Assembly (NCBI GenBank): GCA_045542595.1
Contig: JAZQLI010000023.1
Location: 5,975-69,974 of the forward strand
Direction: 5' to 3'
DNA: 64,000 nucleotides
DNA from: Scatosoma sp045542595
Lineage (GTDB): Bacteria; Bacillota; Clostridia; Christensenellales; Borkfalkiaceae
The notes beneath the pieces were generated by a model, which saw nothing but the letters and a program-made list of their open reading frames with translations, was not told the origin of the DNA and ran no database searches. This document shows, piece by piece, positions 8,125 to 17,099 of this stretch. Position 1 is the stretch's first letter. The number at the start of each line of letters is the position of its first letter. Both the position numbers and the translations under genes were made by a program.

Positions 8125-8373
8125 ATGGAAAAATGTGAAAATTGTGGCAATTATAAAGCGTACTACACGCAAGGGTATTGCCGTTTTGAGAAAGAAAAAT
8201 GCGGATTTTGCACAATTCATCAAAAAGTTATGCAAAACAACGAATATTGCGAGCACTGGCGCAGCAATTTTTATGCCAAAAAAATTCGTAAAACAACAAC
8301 GGCAAACGCCTTAAAAGAGCTTGTGCCAAAATTAACCGCTTTGTTACAAATCGCGGAAGAAAATAACGATTGA
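8125..8373 (+). CDS. Small Cys/His-rich protein under XRE control, function unknown
   Basis: 82 residues from the ATG at 8125, which has GGAG six bases upstream; an upstream GTG at 8113 would add four residues but overlaps that site. Cys4, Cys7, Cys19, Cys26, Cys29, Cys42 and His32, His44 make a compact metal-binding N-terminal half (CENC, KCGFCTIH and YCEHW). The C-terminal 30 residues form a likely helix, ALKELVPKLTALLQIAEENN. I do not recognise the family. Its promoter carries the operator of the divergent XRE gene, so the pair is a small regulated module. A toxin, a phage-derived protein or a stress protein are all possible. Confidence 0.75.
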   Translation: MEKCENCGNYKAYYTQGYCRFEKEKCGFCTIHQKVMQNNEYCEHWRSNFYAKKIRKTTTANALKELVPKLTALLQIAEENND

Positions 8374-8405
8374 AAAAAATCACGGATACGCTCCGTGATT
8401 TTTTT
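8373..8405. terminator. terminator between convergent genes
   Basis: AAAAAATCACGGA pairs with TCCGTGATTTTTT around a 5-nt loop directly after the stop codon of the Cys-rich gene. Confidence 0.88.
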
Positions 8406-8483
8406 ACTCTATTTTATAAAAAATTGATAATAGTCAGTACACCTACGCAAAGGACGATACCTATCACGCTTTTTTGCGTTGGA

Positions 8484-9713
8484 TTATTTACTCCGTTTTC
8501 TAAACAGGAAGAATACCGTGGTTGCGACAACCACCAAACACGCTACGCCCAAAAGCAAGTAAAACACCGTCGTCCAGCCCCACGCATCGGCAACCAAACC
8601 CAGCCCGTACGAGCTAACCGTGCTACCCACGTAACAAAAACCGTTTAAAACGCCGGCAATCATTCCCGAATTGATTTTCCCTTTCATTTGCAAGGGAAAA
8701 ATACTTGTTACCGTCGAGTTAGAGCTGCTGACCAAGAAATAAACGAACGCAAACCCAAACAAAGCCATAACGAAAGAGCCGAGCGCAAGTGCGCCGATTA
8801 CTACGCCTATCAGCATAGCCGCCCCAAAGAATAATATAATAATTACGGCGATAAAATTCCCCGTTTTTTTGTATAATTTGTTGGCAAACAAATTGCCGAA
8901 AATACCCACAAGCGGCAACGAAAGGGTAAGCAAAATAGAGAACGACGCGTCTAGCGAAAAGCTCTCTTTTAAAATGGACGGTACCCAAGTAGTTAAACCG
9001 TCTTTAATAAGATTTGTCGCTACGGAAACAAAGCACAAAAGGCAAACGACGCACCATATTTCTTTGGGTATTTTCGCGCCTTTTTGCGGTTTTTCCGCAG
9101 GACGAACGGGCACTCCGTCTTCCTCTTCTTCCGCTTTTACCGCCAAACGGTTAAATAATAACAGCCAAGCAATACCCACTACAGGAAGCGCAATCGCCGC
9201 CATATAGAACGCCCACGTGAAATCGGCAATCGCCACAAACAGTGCGCTTGCACTGTAAATGATAACCGTTCCCACTGCCGTGGTCGTACCCATTGCCACC
9301 GACGCACGTACCATTTCTTTTTTCGGCATAGTTTCGCTTAATAAACGGATAAGGCTAGGCCACAGCACCGAAAGCGCCGCGCCGTTGATAAGCCAAGCAT
9401 ATTTGATAAAAGCAAAATTCCCTAAAACCGCGACGAGAAAATTCATTAAACCGGAAATGAATAAGCCGCCGAAAATGACGTATTTTAAATTGTATTTTTT
9501 ACACAACAAACCGTTGACAACTTGACCGATTCCGTAGGCAAAAAAATAAAAGGTACTTGCCATACCGGCATCCGCGTGAGAAACCTTATAAAAGCTTTCT
9601 ATTTGCGTAATATTTGCCGCATAGTTTACCTTTCCAAGCAAAGAAACGGTGTATACCAACCAACACAAAAACAACAACCACGTGGTTCTTTGTATATTTT
9701 TTAATCGTTGCAT
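8484..9713 (-). CDS. MFS permease of the organophosphate/anion antiporter type
   Basis: About 409 residues with 12 hydrophobic segments, a charged central loop (KAEEEEDGVPVRPAEKPQKG) between helices 6 and 7, and the sequence NYAANITQIESFYKVSHADAG near the N-terminus. That fits the OPA branch of the major facilitator superfamily (GlpT/UhpT relatives), but the substrate is not evident. A longer frame begins further upstream, but the promoter TTGACT-17-TATAAT at 9748-9776 puts the transcript start near 9741. The first usable ATG is therefore 9711-9713 (MQRLKNIQRTTW). Confidence 0.82.
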   Translation of the reverse strand: MQRLKNIQRTTWLLFLCWLVYTVSLLGKVNYAANITQIESFYKVSHADAGMASTFYFFAYGIGQVVNGLLCKKYNLKYVIFGGLFISGLMNFLVAVLGNFAFIKYAWLINGAALSVLWPSLIRLLSETMPKKEMVRASVAMGTTTAVGTVIIYSASALFVAIADFTWAFYMAAIALPVVGIAWLLLFNRLAVKAEEEEDGVPVRPAEKPQKGAKIPKEIWCVVCLLCFVSVATNLIKDGLTTWVPSILKESFSLDASFSILLTLSLPLVGIFGNLFANKLYKKTGNFIAVIIILFFGAAMLIGVVIGALALGSFVMALFGFAFVYFLVSSSNSTVTSIFPLQMKGKINSGMIAGVLNGFCYVGSTVSSYGLGLVADAWGWTTVFYLLLGVACLVVVATTVFFLFRKRSK

Positions 9714-9747
9714 TTTTATTAGCACACTCCGTATTTTTTCGATTTTC

Positions 9748-9776
9748 ATTATATTACCGCACGCCAAAAAAGTCAA
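9748..9776 (-). promoter_or_regulatory. promoter of the MFS permease
   Basis: On the minus strand TTGACT (9771-9776), 17 bp, TATAAT (9748-9753). It decides the start codon of the permease. Confidence 0.85.
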
Positions 9777-9844
9777 GTGAAAAAATATCCTTTTTTCGCT
9801 TTCGAATATTTTCGCGAAATTTGTATACTTTCACGATAAAATAA

Positions 9845-9873
9845 TTGATTTTTTTCAAAGAACGCGATATAAT
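9845..9873 (+). promoter_or_regulatory. promoter of the SLC13-type permease
   Basis: TTGATT (9845-9850), 17 bp, TATAAT (9868-9873), followed by AAGGAC before the ATG at 9906. Confidence 0.75.
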
Positions 9874-9905
9874 ATGCTACGGAATTGCAAAAAGGACGTA
9901 AAATT

Positions 9906-11063
9906 ATGCACGTAGCCGTAAAACCGCACACTCATCACCATCCCCACTTACACGCATTCGCCTGTAAGCTTTCGGCGTTTATTAAGAAAAACGCCGTTTT
10001 GTGCATTGCTCTTTTAGCAGCGGCAATTACTTCTATTTTCGTTGCGCCTGACGCAGCGTATTTAGAATATTTCGATTTTAAAACACTCACTTGCTTATTT
10101 TGCGTTTTAGCGGTAGTTTGCGCATTTAAAAATATCAACTTTTTCTATATCTTAGCAAAGAAAATTGTAAAAGTATTCAAAACGACGCGTGCGAGTATTC
10201 TTGCCCTTGTCTATATTACCTTTTTAGGTTCTATGCTTATCGCCAACGATATGGCACTATTGACTTTTTTACCCTTAGGGTATTTCGTGCTTTCGTCTAC
10301 GGATAAGAAACAATATATGGCGTTTACTTTTATTATGCAAAATATCGCCGCCAACTTAGGCGGTATGCTTACGCCTTTCGGCAACCCCCAAAACTTGTAT
10401 TTATATACTAAATTCAATATTCCCACAGACGCGTTCATCGCGACTATGCTACCCCCGTTTATCCTTTCGGTAGCCCTTATCACGGTATGCTGTTTATGTG
10501 TGAAAAAAGAACCGCTTTGCATTGAAGACGAGCCCGTTTCTTTGCCCCTTTGGCGCACGGTAATCTACTTAATATTATTCGTATATTCTATCGTAATCGT
10601 ATTCCGCGTCGTACCTTATCAAACGGGACTTATCCTAATCCCCTTAGCGTTGTTGTTTTTAGACAAAAAAGCGTTAAAGGACGTCGATTACGGATTATTA
10701 TTCACCTTTGTCGCGTTCTTTATTTTCGCAGGGAATATGGCGCGGATTGACGCCGTAAAAAATTTATTTGAGTGGTTGCTTTCGCAAAACACATTGCTCT
10801 TTTCCGCACTCGCTTGTCAAATTATCAGTAACGTGCCGTCGGCAATTTTACTTTCGCAATTTACCGCCAACTGGCAAGCGCTTTTAATCGGCGTCAATAT
10901 CGGCGGTTGCGGCACGCTGATTTCTTCTCTCGCTAGTTTAATCACTTTCCGCGAATACGTAAAGCACAATCCGCAAAAGAGTAAAAAATACCTGCTTTTA
11001 TTTTCCGCGTTCAATTTCGGATTTTTACTGATTTTAACTGCGGTTTCGTTATTTATTTTATAA
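9906..11063 (+). CDS. SLC13/ArsB-NhaD-type ion transporter family permease
   Basis: 385 residues with about ten membrane segments. The motif ANLGGMLTPFGNPQNLYLY and a second half containing IISNVPSAILLSQFT and GVNIGGCGTLISSLASL match the ion-transporter superfamily of citrate, dicarboxylate, arsenite and Na+/H+ carriers. The substrate is not determined. The cytoplasmic N-terminus is unusually His-rich (His2, 8, 10, 11, 12, 14 and 16 within the first 16 residues), suggesting a metal-binding site. The start is the ATG with AAGGAC upstream; a TTG 21 bases earlier is unlikely. A QueG-like gene follows after 10 bases. Confidence 0.82.
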   Translation: MHVAVKPHTHHHPHLHAFACKLSAFIKKNAVLCIALLAAAITSIFVAPDAAYLEYFDFKTLTCLFCVLAVVCAFKNINFFYILAKKIVKVFKTTRASILALVYITFLGSMLIANDMALLTFLPLGYFVLSSTDKKQYMAFTFIMQNIAANLGGMLTPFGNPQNLYLYTKFNIPTDAFIATMLPPFILSVALITVCCLCVKKEPLCIEDEPVSLPLWRTVIYLILFVYSIVIVFRVVPYQTGLILIPLALLFLDKKALKDVDYGLLFTFVAFFIFAGNMARIDAVKNLFEWLLSQNTLLFSALACQIISNVPSAILLSQFTANWQALLIGVNIGGCGTLISSLASLITFREYVKHNPQKSKKYLLLFSAFNFGFLLILTAVSLFIL

Positions 11064-11073
11064 GGAGTATACT

Positions 11074-11745
11074 ATGCAAGCGTTACAAACGGAAATAAAA
11101 AAGTTAGCGCAAGAATTTGGCGCGGACGTTTGCGGATTTTGCGATTTGGCCGTTTCTCCCTTACCGCAACTGCCTACGCTTCGCTACGCCGTATCCCTTG
11201 GCGTAAAGCTTTCCGACTCCGTTTTGCAAACGATTGAAAGCGCGCCGTCGTTTATGTATTTTCAACACTATCGCGCGGCAAACGCGCTTTTAGATACTAT
11301 TGCTTTCCGTATCGGTAGATTTTTAGAAAAAAGCGGTTATAACGCGTTCCCCGTCGCCGCAAGCCAAAGCTTAGGCAAAGCCAACCCCTATCGCGGCGTG
11401 GTTTCTCATAAAACGGCTGCCGTGCTTTCGGGGTTAGGGTTCGTAGGCAAAAGCGGATTGTTTTTATCTACGGAATTCGGTAGCAAGCTACGCCTTGTTA
11501 CCGTGCTTACCGACGCGCCTTTACAAAGCGAATTGCCGATTATTAAAAACGGCTGCGGCGATTGTACGCTTTGCCAAAAAGCCTGCCCTGCAGGCGCTAT
11601 TTTTGGAGAGTTGCCCACGACCAACGGCGAACGGAATTTCGACGCGGAAAAATGTTCGAAATATATGAAAGAACATTTTCAGGATATCGGCAGGGGGAGC
11701 GTTTGCGGTATCTGCATAAAGGTTTGTCCTAAAAATAAATTATAA
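11074..11745 (+). CDS. Double 4Fe-4S protein related to epoxyqueuosine reductase
   Basis: 223 residues. The C-terminal part carries two ferredoxin clusters: GCGDCTLCQKACPAGAI and, later, VCGICIKVCPKNK. The middle (GVVSHKTAAVLSGLGFVGKSGLFLSTEFGSKLRLVTVLTD) matches the QueG catalytic fold that holds cobalamin. It is shorter than full QueG (about 310-390 residues) and lacks its C-terminal repeats, so it belongs to the short QueG-like group with unknown substrate. AAGGAG precedes the ATG. It is the second gene of the SLC13 permease transcript and ends at a strong terminator. Confidence 0.8.
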   Translation: MQALQTEIKKLAQEFGADVCGFCDLAVSPLPQLPTLRYAVSLGVKLSDSVLQTIESAPSFMYFQHYRAANALLDTIAFRIGRFLEKSGYNAFPVAASQSLGKANPYRGVVSHKTAAVLSGLGFVGKSGLFLSTEFGSKLRLVTVLTDAPLQSELPIIKNGCGDCTLCQKACPAGAIFGELPTTNGERNFDAEKCSKYMKEHFQDIGRGSVCGICIKVCPKNKL

Positions 11746-11752
11746 TAAAAGC

Positions 11753-11780
11753 AAAAAACCGAGAAATTTCTCGGTTTTTT
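11753..11780. terminator. bidirectional terminator between convergent operons
   Basis: AAAAAACCGAGAAATTTCTCGGTTTTTT is a perfect inverted repeat that serves the QueG-like gene from one side and the arginine operon tail from the other. Confidence 0.88.
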
Positions 11781-11828
11781 ATTTCAACGCATACCTGCCT
11801 GCCCTGTTTTTTTAAGCAAGGTAGGTTT

Positions 11829-12059
11829 TTATTCTATAAACGTAAAGCGGAGAAAGGTTTTTCCGTCCCTTTCCACGGTTTCGTTCCACATACTTGTAGG
11901 GCGCACCCACACTTGATTATCACCGTACAAAGCGCGATACACCACCATATCTTCGCCCGTTTCCGAGTGTTTGGCAATAAAAAGCACTTCGTATTCGTTC
12001 CCTTTAAAATGACGGTATTTTCCCGTTTTGACAGGCGTAGTCATCTTATAAGTATTCAA
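11829..12059 (-). CDS. DUF1653 protein
   Basis: 76 residues with the DUF1653 pattern: KTGKYRHFKGNEYEVLFIAK, then an acidic turn, then VVYRALYGDNQVWVRPTSMW and a final FTFIE strand. The function is unknown; it is a small all-beta protein. It overlaps the end of the aldose epimerase gene by 14 bases, so the two are translationally linked, and it is the last gene of the arginine operon before the terminator. Confidence 0.85.
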   Translation of the reverse strand: MNTYKMTTPVKTGKYRHFKGNEYEVLFIAKHSETGEDMVVYRALYGDNQVWVRPTSMWNETVERDGKTFLRFTFIE

Positions 12060-12894
12060 TGGAATGCACCATTGTTTTTACCGTTTTGGGCGCAACTTCT
12101 ACCGTGCCGTATTTCGTGGAAAACTCCACGTCGGGCACGTTCGCGTTATCGGGTAAACACGTCCAAGGCTCGATGCAAATGTACGGCGCGTCGCCCGCTC
12201 TCCAAAGCAAAAGGTTGGCAAAGCCGTCAAAGCAAATTTCCGCCAAAGCCTTACCGCCCTTTTCTTCCAACCACACTTTACGCGATTGCAAGCCTTTAAA
12301 GATAACCGTGCGGCTTTCCTGCAAGAAATCACGCGGAAGCGCAAACGTTTTGCCTGCCCCTACGTTTTCCGTTTCGCCCGTCATATATCCGTCGTCGTTG
12401 TGGAAATGATAGGTAAATTCTTCTTCCTTTTCAAAGGTAATTTGATAATCGTCTACGTTACCGTTTAAATTATACGATTCGTGGCTGCCACACGCAAAAT
12501 ACAGCGGTTCGTCGCCCGTATTTTCTACGGCATATTCCACCGTCAACTTCGCACCGCTAAGGCGGTAAATTACGTGCAAAACAAAATCGAACGGGTACAT
12601 TTTTTTCGTTTCTTCGTTGGAAGCAATACAAAAATCGAGATAATCGTCCCCTTTGCTTGCCAACGCAAACACCGTACGTTTACCAAAGCCGTGGGCGGGA
12701 ATGGGATATTCCACTCCCTTATATTTTACGCCGCAATGACCGCAAACGGGAAAAAGAAGCGGCGAATGTCCTGCCCATTCCCCCGTGGGGTTTTGCCAAA
12801 TCCATTCCTTGCCGTCTACAACAACGCTGATAAGCTCTGCGCCCATTTCGTTTACGGTAATTTGCATTTTTCCGTTGTTTATCGTGTGCGTCAT
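12046..12894 (-). CDS. Aldose 1-epimerase family protein (LacX-like)
   Basis: About 282 residues. The pattern MGAELISVVVDGKEWIW, SPLLFPVCGHCG, PAHGFGKR and CIEPWTCLPDNAN is that of the galactose mutarotase superfamily, close to LacX-type proteins. His in PAHGF and a later His would interconvert sugar anomers. I chose the ATG at 12892-12894 because it overlaps the argF stop as ATGA and gives the family's usual N-terminus (MTHTINNGKMQITVNEMG); upstream Met codons lie inside the ribosome site. Its place in an arginine operon has no obvious biochemical reason. Confidence 0.85.
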   Translation of the reverse strand: MTHTINNGKMQITVNEMGAELISVVVDGKEWIWQNPTGEWAGHSPLLFPVCGHCGVKYKGVEYPIPAHGFGKRTVFALASKGDDYLDFCIASNEETKKMYPFDFVLHVIYRLSGAKLTVEYAVENTGDEPLYFACGSHESYNLNGNVDDYQITFEKEEEFTYHFHNDDGYMTGETENVGAGKTFALPRDFLQESRTVIFKGLQSRKVWLEEKGGKALAEICFDGFANLLLWRAGDAPYICIEPWTCLPDNANVPDVEFSTKYGTVEVAPKTVKTMVHSIEYL

Positions 12895-13805
12895 TTGTTT
12901 TTCCATTCCCCTAAGCATTTTACCAAAACGGCTTTTTGTACGTGCAAACGGTTTTCCGCTTCGTCGAAGATTTCATTTGCGTGCGCTTCTAACACGTCTT
13001 CGGTTATTTCTTCGCCGCGATGCGCCGGCAAGCAGTGCATTACCATTGCCTTATCGTTTGCCACCGCCATTACTTCCGCATTGATTTGATAGCCTGCAAA
13101 AATCTTTTTACGCGCTTCCGCTTCGCCTTCTTGGCCCATAGAAGCCCAAACGTCGGTATACAATACGTCCGCGCCTTTCGCCGCTTCCAACACGTTGTCC
13201 GTGCAGGTAAATGTACCGTTTTCCGCCGCCCATTGCATCAATTTAGCGTCGGGTTCGTACCCTTTGGGGCAAGCCACGGAAACTTCCATACCCATTTTAA
13301 TACCGCCAACGATAAGCGAATTCGTCATATTGTTCCCGTCGCCGATATAACAAAGTTTATTGCCTGCAAAACCGCCCTTGTATTCGCGAATGGTCATAAG
13401 GTCGGCAAGTACTTGGCAGGGATGGCAATAATCGGTTAAGCCGTTAATAACGGGGATAGAACCGTATTTTGCCAAATCTTCCACTTCCTTTTGTTCGAAA
13501 GTACGAATCATAATACCGTCGAGATAGCGCGAGAGTACGCGCGCCGTGTCCTGCACGGGCTCACCGCGCCCGATTTGTAAATCGCGCGAGCTTAAAAAGA
13601 GCGCGTTACCGCCTAAATCGTACATACCCACTTCAAAGGAAACACGGGTACGCGTAGACGATTTTGTAAAAATCATACCCAGCGTTTTGCCCTTGAGTAA
13701 ATGGTGCTTGATACCGTTTTTCTTCTCGAATTTCAGCTGGTCTGCCGTGTTGAGAATTTCATTGATTTGTTTTGCCGATAAATCTTGTAACTTTAATAAA
13801 TGCAT
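12891..13805 (-). CDS. argF: Ornithine carbamoyltransferase
   Basis: Makes citrulline from ornithine and carbamoyl phosphate. The carbamoyl-phosphate site STRTR is at residues 50-54, and the C-terminal HCLPAHRGEEIT loop supplies the ornithine-binding Cys. 304 residues is the standard length. The start codon overlaps the argD stop as TAATG. The context, in a biosynthetic arg operon without arcA or arcC, argues for the anabolic enzyme. Confidence 0.96.
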   Translation of the reverse strand: MHLLKLQDLSAKQINEILNTADQLKFEKKNGIKHHLLKGKTLGMIFTKSSTRTRVSFEVGMYDLGGNALFLSSRDLQIGRGEPVQDTARVLSRYLDGIMIRTFEQKEVEDLAKYGSIPVINGLTDYCHPCQVLADLMTIREYKGGFAGNKLCYIGDGNNMTNSLIVGGIKMGMEVSVACPKGYEPDAKLMQWAAENGTFTCTDNVLEAAKGADVLYTDVWASMGQEGEAEARKKIFAGYQINAEVMAVANDKAMVMHCLPAHRGEEITEDVLEAHANEIFDEAENRLHVQKAVLVKCLGEWKNK

Positions 13806-14968
13806 TATTTTTCACACTCTTCCTTTATGATATTGATTGCTTGTTCCAACAGTTTTTGGGGAATATTTAAAGCAGGCAACAAACGGAGTTTGTTCTTCGC
13901 TTTGATAACCAAAACTCCCCGTTGCATACACCGTAAAATGATTTCGGAAACGTCCTTTTCACACTCGATACCTATCATCAAGCCCATACCCGAAACGGTT
14001 TTTACTCCCTTTGCGCCTTGCAGAGTACGGAAGATATACGCACTCTTTTCCTGTACGCCTGCAAGTAGTTTATCGTCGATACGTTTTATAATGGAAAGCG
14101 CGCCTGCACAAGCTACGGGATTGCCGCCGAACGTAGAACCGTTTAACCCTGGAGTGAACAGTGCTTCCGCTTTTTCGCCGAGCATAGTTGCGCCGATAGG
14201 CAAGCCGCCGCCCAGCCCTTTTGCCGTCGTTACTACGTCAGGCGTGATTTCGTATTGCATAAACGCATACAAACTACCCGTTCTGCCGTTGCCCGTTTGC
14301 ACTTCGTCAACGATAAGCAGCATATCTTCGTCTTGACAAAGCTTTTCTACCGCTTTAACGTACTCTTTATCAAGTGGCATAACACCGCCTTCGCCTTGTA
14401 CTAATTCAAGCATTACCGCGCAGCATTTATGCGTTTTGACAAGCGTTTGCATTTCGGTTAAGTCGTTTGCCGTAGCAAATACAAAACCGTCCGTCATCGG
14501 CGTAAAATGCTGATGAAATACGTCCTGTCCCGTTGCCGAAAGGGTGGTTATCGTACGCCCGTGAAAGCTGTTTTTTAACGTGATTATCGTAAAATATTCG
14601 CTGCCTTTTTTTATCTCGCCGTACTTTCTCGCCGCTTTGATAGCGCATTCGTTCGCTTCCGCACCAGAGTTGGAAAAGAACACCTTTTTCATACCCGTGC
14701 GCGCGCAAAGTTCTTTGGCGAGCATTGCGCAGGGCTCGCTAAAATACAGGTTAGACGTATGCTGTACTTTACCAAGTTGTTTTTTAACCGCTTTTTGCCA
14801 TTTTTTATCGGCAACCCCAAACGCGTTTACGGCTATGCCTGTGCCTAAATCGATATACGCTTGATTTTTATCGTCGTAAACGAGCGAACCCTTGCCTTTT
14901 TTAATCAGCAAGGGAAAACGCGCGTACGTGTTCGCGATAAATTCTTTGTCCATTTGAATAATATTCAT
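13805..14968 (-). CDS. argD: Acetylornithine aminotransferase
   Basis: PLP enzyme that transaminates N-acetylglutamate semialdehyde to N-acetylornithine. Class III aminotransferase features are visible: FSNSGAEANECAIKAAR, FHGRTITTLSATGQ, DEVQTGNGRTG and TTAKGLGGGLPIGA with the PLP lysine. 387 residues from the ATG at 14966-14968, which has an AGGGG ribosome site that overlaps the argB stop region; a longer upstream frame lies within argB and is not used. Confidence 0.95.
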   Translation of the reverse strand: MNIIQMDKEFIANTYARFPLLIKKGKGSLVYDDKNQAYIDLGTGIAVNAFGVADKKWQKAVKKQLGKVQHTSNLYFSEPCAMLAKELCARTGMKKVFFSNSGAEANECAIKAARKYGEIKKGSEYFTIITLKNSFHGRTITTLSATGQDVFHQHFTPMTDGFVFATANDLTEMQTLVKTHKCCAVMLELVQGEGGVMPLDKEYVKAVEKLCQDEDMLLIVDEVQTGNGRTGSLYAFMQYEITPDVVTTAKGLGGGLPIGATMLGEKAEALFTPGLNGSTFGGNPVACAGALSIIKRIDDKLLAGVQEKSAYIFRTLQGAKGVKTVSGMGLMIGIECEKDVSEIILRCMQRGVLVIKAKNKLRLLPALNIPQKLLEQAINIIKEECEK

Positions 14969-14978
14969 AAAAAGCCCC

Positions 14979-15845
14979 TTAAATGTGTTTCCCCGAAACA
15001 AACATTGTGCCTACGCCTTCGTCGGTAAGCGTTTCAATTAAAATGGAATGAGGAATGCGCCCGTCAATAATAAATACCTTATGCACGCCGCGACGAATAG
15101 CTTCGATACAACAATTTACTTTGGGTATCATACCGCCACTGATAATACCGTCGCGCATCAATTTCGGCGCTTCGGATACCGCCACTTTAGGGATAAGGGT
15201 GGACGGATCGTCCTTGTCGCGGAGTAAACCGACGATATCGGTCATAGAAATTAAACTCTCCGCTTTCAATTCGCCAGCGAGCCTTGCCGCTACCGTGTCT
15301 GCGTTGATGTTGTAGCTATTGCCTTCGCTATCGCAACCCACGGTGGAAATAACGGGAATGTACCCCTTTTCGAGTACGTCTAATATCGGTGCGACGTTGA
15401 CGTCGGTAATCTCCCCGACGTAGCCTAAACGCTCATCCAGCTTTTTCGCTTTTATCATATGCCCGTCCATTCCGCAAAGACCGATAGCCTTGCCGCCTTT
15501 GCTTTGTAAAAGGTTGACAAGATTTTTATTCACTTTGCCGGCAAGCACCATTTGTACGATATCTACCGTTTCTTGGTCGGTAACGCGAAGCCCTGCAACG
15601 AATTCCGATTTCTTGCCTACTTTATCGAGCATTTCGGTAATTTCCGGACCGCCGCCGTGCACGAGCACTACTTTAATGCCGATAAGGGATAATAATACGA
15701 TATCCCCCATTACCGCTTCTTTGAGTTCGTCGTTAATCATTGCGTTGCCGCCGTATTTTACGACGATAATTTTGTTATTGTATTTTTGGATATACGGCAG
15801 GGCTTGAATAAGTATTTCCGCCCTTTGCGCCTTGGTAAGTTCCAT
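14979..15845 (-). CDS. argB: Acetylglutamate kinase
   Basis: Phosphorylates N-acetylglutamate, the second step of arginine synthesis. The amino-acid kinase fold shows VVKYGGNAM at the N-terminus, LVHGGGPEI, and the C-terminal SGGMIPKVNCCIEAI. 288 residues is typical. An N-terminal helix before the kinase core (LTKAQRAEILIQALPYIQKY) is the type found in arginine-inhibited hexameric enzymes, so feedback inhibition is plausible. Confidence 0.96.
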   Translation of the reverse strand: MELTKAQRAEILIQALPYIQKYNNKIIVVKYGGNAMINDELKEAVMGDIVLLSLIGIKVVLVHGGGPEITEMLDKVGKKSEFVAGLRVTDQETVDIVQMVLAGKVNKNLVNLLQSKGGKAIGLCGMDGHMIKAKKLDERLGYVGEITDVNVAPILDVLEKGYIPVISTVGCDSEGNSYNINADTVAARLAGELKAESLISMTDIVGLLRDKDDPSTLIPKVAVSEAPKLMRDGIISGGMIPKVNCCIEAIRRGVHKVFIIDGRIPHSILIETLTDEGVGTMFVSGKHI

Positions 15846-15861
15846 TTATTTTCTCCTCGTA

Positions 15862-17076
15862 TTAGGTTCTATAATCCCCATTAATTTTCACGTAATCGTA
15901 AGTCAAATCACACCCCCACGCCACGGCTTCGCCCTTGCCGCTATGCAGGGAAATCAATACTTCTATTTCTTTTTCAAGCAAAATTTCTTTGGCTTTTTCT
16001 TCGCTAAATTCTACGCCTGCGCCCTGTACGCATACGCAAATTTCTCCTTTTGCCGAACGAAAAGATACGTCTACCTTGTTTACGTCGACGTCCGCGCCGC
16101 TATACCCGATAGCGCAAAGCACACGCCCCCAGTTGGCGTCCGCACCAAACATTGCCGCTTTAAAAAGCGAAGAGCAAATAACCGATTTCGCTACTATTTT
16201 CGCCGTTTGCTCGTCTTTCGCGCCGTCTACTTTGCATTCTAACAATTTCGTTGCGCCTTCGCCGTCGCCTGCAATCATACGGCATAAATATTTGGTAACC
16301 GCCGCAAGGGCTTGACAAAACGCAGCGTAATCTTCATTTTCACAAGTGATTTCTTCGTTTTCCGCCATACCGTTAGCGAGCACTGAAACCATATCGTTCG
16401 TCGACGTATCGCCGTCCACCGAAACCATATTAAAGGAATGCTTTACGTCTTCAGAAAGCGCTTTTTGCAGCATTTGCGCGGAAATATTACAGTCCGTCGT
16501 AACAAAAACGAGCATAGTTGCCATATTCGGGTGAATCATACCGCTACCCTTTGCAATACCGCCGATTTTACACGTTTTACCGCCTGCGGTGAACTCGAAC
16601 GCGATTTCTTTTGCCACCGTGTCCGTCGTCATAATGCCTTCGCAAGCGTAATGGCTGTTATCCCCCAACCCCGCAACCAGCGGTGCTATACCGTTTGCAA
16701 TAGGCGTGATATCAAGCGGTTGACCGATAACGCCCGTAGACGCCACTACAACGTCGGTAGCTTTTATATGCAATGCTTCCGCTACCAGCGCGCAAGTTTT
16801 TTCGGCAATTTCCACTCCGTTTGCGTTACACGTATTTGCGTTACCGCTGTTGCAAATTACCGCACGCGCTTTGCCGTCGGCAATATTATTTTTCGTTACC
16901 GTAAGCGGCGCGCCTTTTACAAGATTTTGCGTATACACAGCCGCAGCCGTCGCTTCCTTTTCACTGAATATCAAAGCCAAATCACGCTTGGTTTTATTTT
17001 TGCGGATTCCGCAATGCACGCCGTTTGCCGTAAAGCCTTTCGCGGCACATACGCCGCCTTGTATTTGTTGTAACAT
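15862..17076 (-). CDS. argJ: Bifunctional glutamate N-acetyltransferase / amino-acid acetyltransferase
   Basis: Recycles the acetyl group from acetylornithine to glutamate and may also use acetyl-CoA. The precursor cleaves itself before the Thr of the ATM motif in GSGMIHPNMATMLVFVTTD, giving alpha and beta chains. 404 residues is normal. No argA-like or argE gene is nearby, which agrees with a cyclic pathway run by ArgJ. Confidence 0.96.
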   Translation of the reverse strand: MLQQIQGGVCAAKGFTANGVHCGIRKNKTKRDLALIFSEKEATAAAVYTQNLVKGAPLTVTKNNIADGKARAVICNSGNANTCNANGVEIAEKTCALVAEALHIKATDVVVASTGVIGQPLDITPIANGIAPLVAGLGDNSHYACEGIMTTDTVAKEIAFEFTAGGKTCKIGGIAKGSGMIHPNMATMLVFVTTDCNISAQMLQKALSEDVKHSFNMVSVDGDTSTNDMVSVLANGMAENEEITCENEDYAAFCQALAAVTKYLCRMIAGDGEGATKLLECKVDGAKDEQTAKIVAKSVICSSLFKAAMFGADANWGRVLCAIGYSGADVDVNKVDVSFRSAKGEICVCVQGAGVEFSEEKAKEILLEKEIEVLISLHSGKGEAVAWGCDLTYDYVKINGDYRT

Positions 17077-17099
17077 AACCGTTCTCTCCGTTTTTAGGG

